Source of the DNA: SLRI01 sp964576715
GTDB taxonomy: Bacteria; Pseudomonadota; Alphaproteobacteria; Geminicoccales; Geminicoccaceae
NCBI GenBank assembly: GCA_964576715.1
Contig: CAZNWE010000027.1
Coordinates: forward strand, 1 to 47,791
Length of the DNA stretch: 47,791 nucleotides
Reading direction: 5' to 3'
Shown here: piece by piece, positions 39,515 through 47,169 of the stretch
Layout: each line of letters begins with the position of its first letter
Numbering within the stretch: the first letter of the stretch is position 1
The notes under the pieces: generated by a model
Seen by the model: only the letters and a program-made list of their open reading frames with translations
Database searches by the model: none
Told to the model about the DNA's origin: nothing
Made by a program: the position numbers and the translations under genes

Positions 39515-39900
39515 TCAGCCGACGTCGCGCAGCATGCGCTCGGCCCGGCTTGGCGCGTCGACCCGCTTGTCGCCCGCGAAGGCGTCGCGATCGGCCTGGA
39601 TGGACAAGCCCCAGGGAGTCGACGTGAGCATCATGCGGCTGGTCGAGCGCACTTGCCAATCGCCGCGGGCGAGAGCGATGTCGATCCTTGCCTGATGGTG
39701 CGAATGGCCGTCGGCCAACTCGAGCAGGGTCGGCAGGTCGTGGCAGTCCGGCCGCACCAGTTCGTCGTCGCCGAGCACGGTCAAGGACGTGCGGGCCCCG
39801 GCATCGGGCAGGTCGCGCCGCATCGTCGGATTGAACCCGTCGAGACCGACGACGACGATGGTGTTGGTTGAACCGCCCCCCCTTTGCCGACAGGCGCGGC
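39515..39900 (-). pseudogene. C-terminal remnant, possibly of a CocE/S15-type hydrolase
   Basis: An open frame of 139 codons; the part from TIVVVGLDGFNPTMRRD onward is unlike the low-complexity start. Its end, IDIALARGDWQVRSTSRMML then SIQADRDAFAGDKRVDAPSR and AERMLRDVG, resembles the C-terminal beta domain of CocE/X-Pro dipeptidyl-peptidase (S15) hydrolases (GDWxVRxxxRxxM...LxAYEGDxxVxxRxWxxxIPRD). No catalytic alpha/beta-hydrolase domain is present upstream. I read it as the tail of a deleted gene; a small independent protein is the alternative. Confidence 0.45.
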
Positions 39901-39968
39901 GTACGAGTGGGCCGGCTCCGGCCGCGTTGCGCATCGACGTGCATCAAGCGTCGGTCGGCTTGGCGCCT

Positions 39969-40778
39969 TCAGCCTTCGAGTGCTTCGGTCCAGACGCGAA
40001 AGCCTTCGAGGATGTTGGGGCCGAAGGTGTGGGTCAGCGGCACGTCGGCGGCATCCCGGCCGGTGGCGATCAGGACGCGGCCGATGCGCGGCGTGTTGTT
40101 GCGGGGATCGAAGACGTGCCAGGCACCGCCGAGCCAGACCTCGATCCAGGCGGCGAAATCCATGGGCGCGTAGGGCGGCGGCTGGCCGATATCGCTGATG
40201 TAGCCGGTGCAGTAGCGGGCCGGGATGTTGAGGCAGCGGCAGAAGGCGGCCGCCAGGTGCGCGAAGTCGCGGCATACCCCTACCCCCTCGCGATAGGTCT
40301 CGACGGCGGTCCGGGTCGGCCGCGAATGGGCGTAGCCGAAGCTGACGTGCCGGTGGACGAAGTCGCAGACGGCCTGGACGCGCGGCCAGCCGGGCGGCGT
40401 CTGGCCGAACAGCCGCCAGGCCTCGTCGGCGAGGCTGTCGGTCTCGCAATAGCGGCTGGGCAGGAGGAAGAGGAGGGTATCGGCCGGCAGGTCCTCCACC
40501 GGGTGCTGGACGGCGCTCGGCAGCGTCGAATCGGGTGCGCCGGAATCGCGGATCACCGTGTCGGTGCCGAGCCCGAAGCGGCCGGCCGGGGCGACCAGCC
40601 GCGAACACCAGTTGCCGTAACCGTCGCGGTAGCTCTCGGTCGACACCGCCGGCGTGGTCATCAGATGATCCGGCCGTTCGAGATCGGCGAAGCGTGAATA
40701 ATGGACGTTGAGCATCACGATCATCGGCGTCGGGAACTGAAAATCGTAGGTGAACGCGCAACCCAGCCGAATCCGCAT
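39969..40778 (-). CDS. Transglutaminase-like cysteine protease family protein
   Basis: 269 aa. Transglutaminase-like core with the Cys-His-Asp set: GVGVCRDFAHLAAAFCRCLN (Cys about 173), DFAAWIEVWLGGAWHVFDPR (His then Asp), preceded by an N-terminal beta domain (IRLGCAFTYDFQFPTPMIVM). This is the type often annotated as transglutaminase family with a bacterial N-terminal region, likely a cytoplasmic peptidase or amidase. Its start codon is 9 bp downstream of the SGNH hydrolase stop, suggesting an operon. Confidence 0.9.
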   Translation of the reverse strand: MRIRLGCAFTYDFQFPTPMIVMLNVHYSRFADLERPDHLMTTPAVSTESYRDGYGNWCSRLVAPAGRFGLGTDTVIRDSGAPDSTLPSAVQHPVEDLPADTLLFLLPSRYCETDSLADEAWRLFGQTPPGWPRVQAVCDFVHRHVSFGYAHSRPTRTAVETYREGVGVCRDFAHLAAAFCRCLNIPARYCTGYISDIGQPPPYAPMDFAAWIEVWLGGAWHVFDPRNNTPRIGRVLIATGRDAADVPLTHTFGPNILEGFRVWTEALEG

Positions 40779-40787
40779 CAGTTTCCT

Positions 40788-41432
40788 TCATGCTCCCGCG
40801 AGCTGCCGCACGGCCGCCGCGACGACGCGGCCGAGCCTGGCGTGCGTCTCCGCGTCGTAGTGCAGGCCGTCGATCGGGCTGACGGCGATATGCTCGCCGG
40901 CATCGAGGAAGGCCACGCCGAGGCGCTCGGTGGAGCGGCGGATGGCGGCACCGAGGCCTTTCGACTTCGCCGCCCCGCCGACGAACTTCTCGGCGAGCCA
41001 GTCGACCTCCTGGATCGGTGGCGGAGCGATGACGAGGACCTTGGGCTGGGTGCGCCCCGGGGCGGTGCAGAGGAAGCGGAGATTGGCGACGAGGCGCTCG
41101 AGCGACGCGGCGATGTCGGACGGGGTGACGGAGAAGCGGCCCTTGAGGTCGTTGGTGCCGAGCATGATGACGACGATGTCGAGCGGCGAGTGCGAACCGA
41201 CGAGCATCGGCAGGGCGGCCAGACCATTCATGTGCGCCCCTTCGATCGGGTCGTCGTGGACCGTGGTCCGCCCCGGCAGGCCCTCCTCGATGACCCGATA
41301 GCCGGGGCCGAGTTCGGCCGCCATGACACCGGGCCAGCGCACCTCCGGCCCGTGCCGGTCGACCATGTCCTGGTCGGGGATGGGCTTGGTGCCGTGGGTG
41401 TTGCTGTCGCCGAAGCAGAGACAGGTGGTCAT
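40788..41432 (-). CDS. SGNH-type esterase/lipase
   Basis: 214 aa from ATG 41432. GDSL/SGNH blocks: block I CLCFGDSNTHGTKPIP (nucleophile Ser about residue 8), block II Gly in EEGLPGRTT, block III VVIMLGTNDLKGRF (Asn), block V SPIDGLHYDAETHARLG (Asp and His). There is no signal peptide. These enzymes hydrolyse arylesters, acyl esters or acetylated sugars. It is the first gene of a two-gene minus-strand operon with the transglutaminase-like gene and divergent from the cyclase-TPR gene. Confidence 0.92.
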   Translation of the reverse strand: MTTCLCFGDSNTHGTKPIPDQDMVDRHGPEVRWPGVMAAELGPGYRVIEEGLPGRTTVHDDPIEGAHMNGLAALPMLVGSHSPLDIVVIMLGTNDLKGRFSVTPSDIAASLERLVANLRFLCTAPGRTQPKVLVIAPPPIQEVDWLAEKFVGGAAKSKGLGAAIRRSTERLGVAFLDAGEHIAVSPIDGLHYDAETHARLGRVVAAAVRQLAGA

Positions 41433-41679
41433 CGTTGCTGCTGCCCTCTTGCACTGACTGATCGAGAGCGAGCCTAGCTGCAAAGCCGACGCAAAGCGAC
41501 CGGTCAGCCGATGGACGGCGTCGCCAGCGTGGTCCGCAAGGCGGTCGACATTCAGGCGTTGTTCTGCTATCCACAACGTGGAGCCCGAGTTCTATCCAAC
41601 CACAAAAATTCTGGTCGGCCGATGCCCGGTGCGGGGGTGAACCTGCATGGTGGCGATCGACGGCCAGTTGGTCGAACGA

Positions 41680-41697
41680 GCCGGCCTTTCGGCCGGC
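41680..41697 (+). promoter_or_regulatory. Leader hairpin upstream of the cyclase-TPR gene
   Basis: GCCGGCC-TTTC-GGCCGGC forms a perfect 7-bp stem with a tetraloop, ending 19 nt before ATG 41717. It lies in the untranslated leader if that start is right, next to the ribosome binding region, and could dampen translation or protect the mRNA 5' end. Confidence 0.5.
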
Positions 41698-41716
41698 AGC
41701 GTGGGTGGTCGATCGG

Positions 41717-43534
41717 ATGAGCAGCTCCACGACGACTTTCTTGCCAGGACGCGAAACGCGCCAGCGACCGGGTGGCCGTGGCGGGCTGGAGCGGGCCGAG
41801 CGGACGATCCTCTTCGTCGATGTCGTCGAGTTCGGCCGACTCACCGACCTCGACGAGCTGGCCACCGTGACCCACTGGTTCGGCCTCGTCGATGTCATCG
41901 CCTGTGAGATCCTGCCGGCCCACGGCGCCCGACTGGTCAAGCAGCTCGGCGACGGCCTGCTGATCGAGGCGCACGAGGTGCCGGCGGCGGTGGCCAGCGC
42001 CATTGCCATCCGCACCCTGGCGCGCGAGCGTAATGTCGGGCTGCCGCCGGATCGGCAGCTGCGCTTGCGCATCGGCATCGAGCACGCGCTGGTAGTCGTC
42101 GACTTCGCCGATCTGCACGGCTCCGGTGTCAATCTCGCAGCCAGGCTGGCAGCGCTCGCCGGCCCCGGCGAGATCGTGGTTTCCGCCGCAGTCCGCGATC
42201 GGTTGATCCCGTCGCTGGACGCCGAGATCGAGGACCTCGGGCCCTGCTATCTCAAGCATCGCCGGGAGCCGGTTCGGGCGTTTCGGATCGGGCCGCCGGG
42301 GACCCGGACGGGCCTCGCGCCGGCCATGCCGTCAACCGAGCTGCGCCCGACGCTGGCGGTGCTGCCGTTCGTCAACGAGGACGAGCACTGCGCCCATCAG
42401 GTGATCGGCGAGGTCGTGGCCGACCGGGTGCTCGGCGAACTCTCCCGGGCCGCCGAGCTCAACGTCATCGCCGGTCTATCGACGTTCCAGCTGCACCGCC
42501 GGGCGCTCGATCCGGCTGCCTTGCACCGTAGTCTGGGCGCCGACTACGTTCTCGCCGGCCGCTACCGGGTCGCCGGCGGGCGGGTCGCTGTCGCGGCCGA
42601 GCTGACCGAGGCGCGCTCGCTCGAGGCGGTGTGGACCCGACAGCTCGCCGAGCCGGTACGCGGGGTGGTGGCACGGGAGAGCGAGATCACCGGCCAACTG
42701 GTCGCCGGGGTCGGTCTCGCGGTGATCGACCGCGAGCTCGAGCGGGCGCGCTGCCGGCCGCTGTCGACCTTGCAGAGCTACACGCTGCTCTTGGGTGCGG
42801 TTGCCCTGATGCATCGGCTCTCCCCCGCCGATTTCGCGCAGGCACGAGCGATGCTCGAAGCACTGATCGAACGGGCGCCGCGGCAGTGCGTACCGCAGGC
42901 CTGGCTCGCCAAGTGGCATGTGCTGCGGGTGCAGCAGGGCTGGTCGGACGACCAGGAACGCGACGCCGCACAGGCCTTGGCGCTCACCCGGCGGGCCCTG
43001 GACACCGATCCCGATTGCAGCCTGGCGCTGACCATGGACGGGCTGGTCCACGTGCACCTGACCAAGCGGCTGGACCTCGCGCTGCAGCGCTACGACAGCG
43101 CACTCGCGCGCAATCCCAACGACGCGCTCGGCTGGCTGCTGCGCGGCACGCTGCTCGCCTTCACCGATCAGGGCAAGCGCGCGGTCGCCGAAACCACGCG
43201 CGCGCTCAAGCTCTCGCCCCTCGACCCGCATCGCTACTACTACGATTCACTGGCGGCGGCGGCGGCCTTGTCGGCCGGGCGTTACGAGCGCGCCCTGGCG
43301 CTCGCCGACCGGTCGCTGCTGGCCAATCGCAGCCACACCTCGACCCTGCGCGCCAAGGCCGTGGCGGAATGGCATCTCGGCCGGGACGACGCGGCGCGGC
43401 GCACCGTCGCAGCCCTTCTGCATCTCGAGCCGACCTTGACCGTGCGGGGTTTTCTCGAGCGCTCGCCGGCTGCCGGCTTCGTCACCGGCAAGGCCTGGGC
43501 GCGCGCGCTCGCCGCTGCCGGCGTGCCGGCGTGA
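41717..43534 (+). CDS. Class III nucleotidyl cyclase domain - TolB-like domain - TPR protein
   Basis: 605 aa. Residues 25-190 are a class III cyclase homology domain: ERTILFVDVVEFGRLTDLDE (first metal Asp), ARLVKQLGDGLLIEAHEVPA (second metal Asp and Lys), and DLHGSGVNLAARLAALAGPG (Asn and Arg), followed by EIVVS. The key residues appear intact. Residues 215-330 match the TolB N-terminal-like module found in such proteins (LRPTLAVLPFVNEDEH ... YVLAGRYRVAGGRVAVAAEL). From about 350 on are TPR-like repeats (ALTRRALDTDPDCSLALTMD, ALQRYDSALARNPNDALGWL). Probably makes cAMP (or cGMP) or acts as a scaffold. The start could instead be GTG 41705. First gene of a co-directional cluster. Confidence 0.88.
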   Translation: MSSSTTTFLPGRETRQRPGGRGGLERAERTILFVDVVEFGRLTDLDELATVTHWFGLVDVIACEILPAHGARLVKQLGDGLLIEAHEVPAAVASAIAIRTLARERNVGLPPDRQLRLRIGIEHALVVVDFADLHGSGVNLAARLAALAGPGEIVVSAAVRDRLIPSLDAEIEDLGPCYLKHRREPVRAFRIGPPGTRTGLAPAMPSTELRPTLAVLPFVNEDEHCAHQVIGEVVADRVLGELSRAAELNVIAGLSTFQLHRRALDPAALHRSLGADYVLAGRYRVAGGRVAVAAELTEARSLEAVWTRQLAEPVRGVVARESEITGQLVAGVGLAVIDRELERARCRPLSTLQSYTLLLGAVALMHRLSPADFAQARAMLEALIERAPRQCVPQAWLAKWHVLRVQQGWSDDQERDAAQALALTRRALDTDPDCSLALTMDGLVHVHLTKRLDLALQRYDSALARNPNDALGWLLRGTLLAFTDQGKRAVAETTRALKLSPLDPHRYYYDSLAAAAALSAGRYERALALADRSLLANRSHTSTLRAKAVAEWHLGRDDAARRTVAALLHLEPTLTVRGFLERSPAAGFVTGKAWARALAAAGVPA

Positions 43535-43642
43535 GGCCGGGGTTGCAACGGCTATGGCAGGACTTTCTTCTGGCAGAGAGGAGTCACTGATGGTTGATCG
43601 AGCGTTTTGCAGCCAGGCAACCGCCTTTGCCGGCCCCGGCCG

Positions 43643-44860
43643 ATGAGCGGGGTCAGCGGGGTGAGTGGTGTCAGCGGGGTCAGTGGCGTCAGCGGGGTCA
43701 GTGGCGTCAGCGGGGTCAGCGGCGTCAGCGGGGTCAGCGGGGTCAGTGGCGTCAGCGGGGTCGGCGGGGCTGGGGGGATGACCGACGACCCGCTGCTCGC
43801 CGAGGCTCTGATCCGCACCCGTGACGCGATCGCCGGCAGCTGGCAGCCCTGGGCGCCGGCCCCGGCGGCAGCGTGGCAGCTGCCGCTCGAGGACCCCGAC
43901 CAGCTCGAGCGCTGGCAGCCCGACGTGCGGCTGGCCGTGCTCGACTTCGAGCTGTTCTCGCGCCTCGGCTTTGCCGCCAGCCAGCCGGTTGCGGCCGGGC
44001 CGCCGGCGATGAAGGTCTGGCATCTGTCGGTCGATTCGTCTGCCGCCGCGGATCCGCCGAGCCTGAGCTATCGGCCGCTGGTGGCGATGGTTCGGCCGAC
44101 CGAGGCGATCTTTCTCGCCCAGCTGGATCTGGTGCACGAGTATTGCGATGTGCGTCCCGATCGCGCCGCGGAGGTGTTGACCCAGACCGGCTCGCCGGCG
44201 GCCTTCCTCGGGGCGCTGACCTATCTGCACCCGATCCGGACGCGCTGGACCCTGGAGCTTTTGGACGTCGCCTACCGGCTTTGCCGGTTCGTGCATTTTC
44301 GCCTCAAGCACGCGCTCGCCGTCCGCCGACCGGTCGAGCTCTCGGCACAGCTCCAGCCGTTCATCCAGACGCCCGGCCACGGGTCGTTGCCGAGCGGCCA
44401 TGCGACCGAGGCGTTCACCACGGCAGCCGTGCTCTTGAACCTGCTGCGCGACAGCGGTCAGCTGGATTATCCCGGCACGACCATCGCACGGCAGCTGATG
44501 CGGCTGGCCGCGCGGATCGCCGTCAACCGGACGGTGGGGGGTGTGCACTTCCCGGTCGACAGCGCCGCCGGGGCGCTGCTCGGCTTCACGCTTGCGCAAT
44601 ACCTCACCGCCCGGGCCGCACCACCGCCGGCAGCGCCTGCGGCCGTGAGCTACCGGGCCTGGCAATTCGACGGCCCGGCACACCCCGAGCACGGCGATTT
44701 CGTCTGGTCCGACATGATCGATGCCGACACCACGCCGCCGACGCTCGTTGCCCCACTCCCGGCCTTCGTCGCCGATCTCGGGGCGGTGGCACTGACCGCC
44801 GAAGACCATGCGCCGCTGGTCGCTTGGCTCTGGGGCAAGGCGAAGGCGGAATGGGCCTGA
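43643..44860 (+). CDS. PAP2 / vanadium haloperoxidase-like protein with an N-terminal SGV repeat
   Basis: 405 aa from ATG 43643, or 360 aa if the ATG 43778 (GGGGGG upstream) is used. The PAP2 phosphatase / haloperoxidase active-site blocks are present: RLKHALAVRRPVEL (K-x6-RP), TPGHGSLPSGHATEAFTTAA (PSGH), and AVNRTVGGVHFPVDSAAGAL (R-x5-H-x3-D). There is no signal peptide and few hydrophobic helices, which favours the soluble haloperoxidase-like branch over membrane lipid phosphatases. With the upstream start the protein opens with about 12 SGV triplets encoded by a tandem 9-bp repeat. It lies 108 bp after the cyclase gene and 22 bp before the subtilase gene. Confidence 0.82.
   Translation: MSGVSGVSGVSGVSGVSGVSGVSGVSGVSGVSGVSGVSGVGGAGGMTDDPLLAEALIRTRDAIAGSWQPWAPAPAAAWQLPLEDPDQLERWQPDVRLAVLDFELFSRLGFAASQPVAAGPPAMKVWHLSVDSSAAADPPSLSYRPLVAMVRPTEAIFLAQLDLVHEYCDVRPDRAAEVLTQTGSPAAFLGALTYLHPIRTRWTLELLDVAYRLCRFVHFRLKHALAVRRPVELSAQLQPFIQTPGHGSLPSGHATEAFTTAAVLLNLLRDSGQLDYPGTTIARQLMRLAARIAVNRTVGGVHFPVDSAAGALLGFTLAQYLTARAAPPPAAPAAVSYRAWQFDGPAHPEHGDFVWSDMIDADTTPPTLVAPLPAFVADLGAVALTAEDHAPLVAWLWGKAKAEWA
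43644..43762 (+). repeat. 9-bp tandem repeat (AGCGGGGTC type, about 13 units)
   Basis: Units alternate between AGCGGGGTC, AGTGGCGTC and AGCGGCGTC, often as 18-bp pairs, and encode Ser-Gly-Val each. A period of nine keeps the reading frame when units are gained or lost. It lies between the first possible ATG (43643) and a second in-frame ATG (43778) of the PAP2-like gene. Confidence 0.95.
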
Positions 44861-44882
44861 ACGCTGGGCACGGGAGTAGCCG

Positions 44883-46970
44883 ATGCTGCAGACGACCATC
44901 GACCCCAAGGGCTGCCCCTATGCCGCGATTGCCGGCATGGACCCGCTCGCCGACTGGCTGCTCGGCCCGGGTGCCGGCGACTTTCTCGGGCCGCAGCGCG
45001 AGCCGCTGATACCTTGTCTCTATCGGTTCGACGAGGCGGTCGACCTTGCCGATCTCGAACGCGCGATGCTGGTCCGCCGGTGCGGACGGAAAGCCACGAA
45101 GCTGCGGCCCGGCACGGTGCTTTCGGCGTTTGCACCCCTGGCGTTGTTCGATCTGCTGCTGAAGGATGCCGGGGCCTATCGGGGACTGAAAGACGTCAAA
45201 AAGGCCGTGGCCCTGGGCTCGCCGATCGACGGTGCCGCCCTGCCTCGCTGGGGCTTCGGCGACCCGCCGCCACCGCCGCCCGAGCTGCCGGACATCGGCC
45301 CGCCCAAGGGCGGCTGGCCGAAGGAGACGGTGCTGATGGCGGTGATCGACGACGGCATCGCCTTTGCCCACGAGCGCTTCCGTCGGCAGGACGGCAGCTC
45401 GCGGGTGGCGTGCTTCTGGCAGCAGGGGGTCGGCCCGCCCTCGCCCACCGTGCCGTTCGGCAAGGAGCTGCTGCAGGCCGAGATCGACCAGCTCGTGCAG
45501 CGCTGGACCCGGGCCGGTGGGGTCGACGAGGCCGGGCTCTACGCCGAGGCCGGCCTCGCCGATTTCGCGCGGCCGGGGCACAAGGCGGCGGCCTGGCGGG
45601 CGGCGCACGGCACCCATGTGCTCGATCTCGCCGCCGGTGCCGACAGGGCGGCGGATCAGGCCCGACGGCCGATCATCGGGGTCGAGCTGCCGTCCGCGGC
45701 GGTCGCCGACACCTCGTTTCGGCTGCTCGCCCCGGTGATCGACGCCGCCCTCGACTACATCGTCACCCGCGCCTTGCAGCTGGCCGGCGACGGGCCGCCG
45801 CTGCCCCTGGTGATCTGCCTCAGCTATGCGCTGCATGCCGGGCCGCATGACGGCAGCCATCCGCTCGAGGCCGCCTTCGAGCAGTACATCGCGAGCTATC
45901 CCGGATCGCTGCGCATCGTCCTGCCGGCCGGCAATCATCATCTCGCGCGCGGCCACGCCATCGTCGATTTCGACGTGCACGGCGAGGTGGTCGACCTGCC
46001 GCTCCGCCTGCAGCCCGACGACCGGACGCGGAGCTTCGCGGAGGTCTGGCTGCCGCATGCCGAGTTTCAGGCGCAGCTGGCGAGCCGCGTCAAGCTCGCC
46101 CTGATCCCGCCACATGGCCTCGGTGGCACCGCCCCGCCACCGTTGCTCGGCGAGCAGCACGGTGCCGCGCTGACCGTCACCGACTTGGCTGGGGCCGTGG
46201 TGGCGCGCGCCTGCTACCGGTTCGTGCCGGCGCCGACCGGGCGCGGCGTCTTCGCGATAGCACTACAGCCGACACTGCGGCTGCGGCCGGAGGATGCAAG
46301 CCCCGGCGTCGCCCCTGCCGGCGTCTGGACCCTTCGGCTGAAGCGCGTCGACGCCACGTTCAAGGGCCCGGTCGACGTGCGGCTGCAGCGCGACGATGCG
46401 CCGTACGGCTACCCGATCCGCGGTCGGCAGCCCTATCTCGATCATCCGGCCTACGCCCGGTTCGATCGGCTCGGCCGGCCGCTCGTCGCGGACGACAGCC
46501 CGGAGCAGGCGGCCGCGGGCGAGTGTCCGGTCAAGCGGGCGGGCTCACTCAATGCGATCGCCACCAGTCGGAACGTGCTGGTCGCCGGTGGCTTTCGCCG
46601 CAGCTTCGAGGGAAGGCTCGGGCCGGTGGCAGCCTATTCGCCGGGCGAGCCGGTGACCGCGCCTGCGGCCGGCGTCGTGGCGGCCGGCACGCGCAAGCCC
46701 GACGCGGTGCTGCCGAGCGACGATTCCAAGGCCCAGGTCGGCGTCCTCGCGGCGGGCACGGCGAGCGGCTCGATGGTGGCCTTCACCGGGACGAGCGTCG
46801 CCGCCGCCGAACTCGCCCGTGTCGTCGCCAACGCGGCTGCCACCGGGACCGCGGCGACGCAAGCCGAGGTCAAGGCCTTGGCCCAGGCCGACGCCGGCGG
46901 CCCGCTCGACCCCGCGCGCGGCGGCTGGGGCCGGATCCCGGTGCCCCCGCTCAACCGGGTCCCGCGCTGA
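44883..46970 (+). CDS. Subtilisin-like serine protease (S8) with a large insertion
   Basis: 695 aa. The triad is visible: Asp in ETVLMAVIDDGIAFAHERF (about 156), His in AAHGTHVLDLAAG (about 242), oxyanion Asn in IVLPAGNHHLARG (about 350) and Ser in AFTGTSVAAAELARVVAN (about 637). Between Asn and Ser lie about 285 residues, far more than the usual 60, containing a beta-rich insert (VWLPHAEFQAQLASRVKLAL, GVWTLRLKRVDATFKGPVDV). No signal peptide; a 140-residue N-terminal region precedes the catalytic Asp and contains a Pro run (DPPPPPPELPD). The start ATG 44883 follows GGGAGTAGCCG. 22 bp after the PAP2-like gene. Confidence 0.87.
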   Translation: MLQTTIDPKGCPYAAIAGMDPLADWLLGPGAGDFLGPQREPLIPCLYRFDEAVDLADLERAMLVRRCGRKATKLRPGTVLSAFAPLALFDLLLKDAGAYRGLKDVKKAVALGSPIDGAALPRWGFGDPPPPPPELPDIGPPKGGWPKETVLMAVIDDGIAFAHERFRRQDGSSRVACFWQQGVGPPSPTVPFGKELLQAEIDQLVQRWTRAGGVDEAGLYAEAGLADFARPGHKAAAWRAAHGTHVLDLAAGADRAADQARRPIIGVELPSAAVADTSFRLLAPVIDAALDYIVTRALQLAGDGPPLPLVICLSYALHAGPHDGSHPLEAAFEQYIASYPGSLRIVLPAGNHHLARGHAIVDFDVHGEVVDLPLRLQPDDRTRSFAEVWLPHAEFQAQLASRVKLALIPPHGLGGTAPPPLLGEQHGAALTVTDLAGAVVARACYRFVPAPTGRGVFAIALQPTLRLRPEDASPGVAPAGVWTLRLKRVDATFKGPVDVRLQRDDAPYGYPIRGRQPYLDHPAYARFDRLGRPLVADDSPEQAAAGECPVKRAGSLNAIATSRNVLVAGGFRRSFEGRLGPVAAYSPGEPVTAPAAGVVAAGTRKPDAVLPSDDSKAQVGVLAAGTASGSMVAFTGTSVAAAELARVVANAAATGTAATQAEVKALAQADAGGPLDPARGGWGRIPVPPLNRVPR

Positions 46971-46975
46971 GCGCC

Positions 46976-47007
46976 GGCCCGCCGATGCGGTCGGCGGATG
47001 GCGGGCC
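46976..47007 (+). terminator. Hairpin after the subtilase gene
   Basis: GGCCCGCC (46976-46983) pairs with GGCGGGCC (47000-47007), with a smaller inner pairing, followed by TTGCC. It begins 6 bp after the subtilase stop, so the repeat-protein gene that follows probably has its own promoter. Confidence 0.6.
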
Positions 47008-47169
47008 TTGCCGTCGCCTCGCCACGGCCATGTGCGCACCCCGCTGCTCGCTTCGTGCCAGACGGCGGCCGGACGGTTGCTGGCGTCACCAGTCGCGGTT
47101 ATGGTGAACGATGCGTTAGGGTGTCGTGACAAGGCTCCGCTATGGGCCGCAGTGTGGGAGGAGAGTCGG

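Noticed and set aside
43644..43762. Tandem array considered as CRISPR or as a replication iteron
   Set aside because: The units are 9 bp without spacers, encode Ser-Gly-Val in the frame of the gene, and no replication gene is near.
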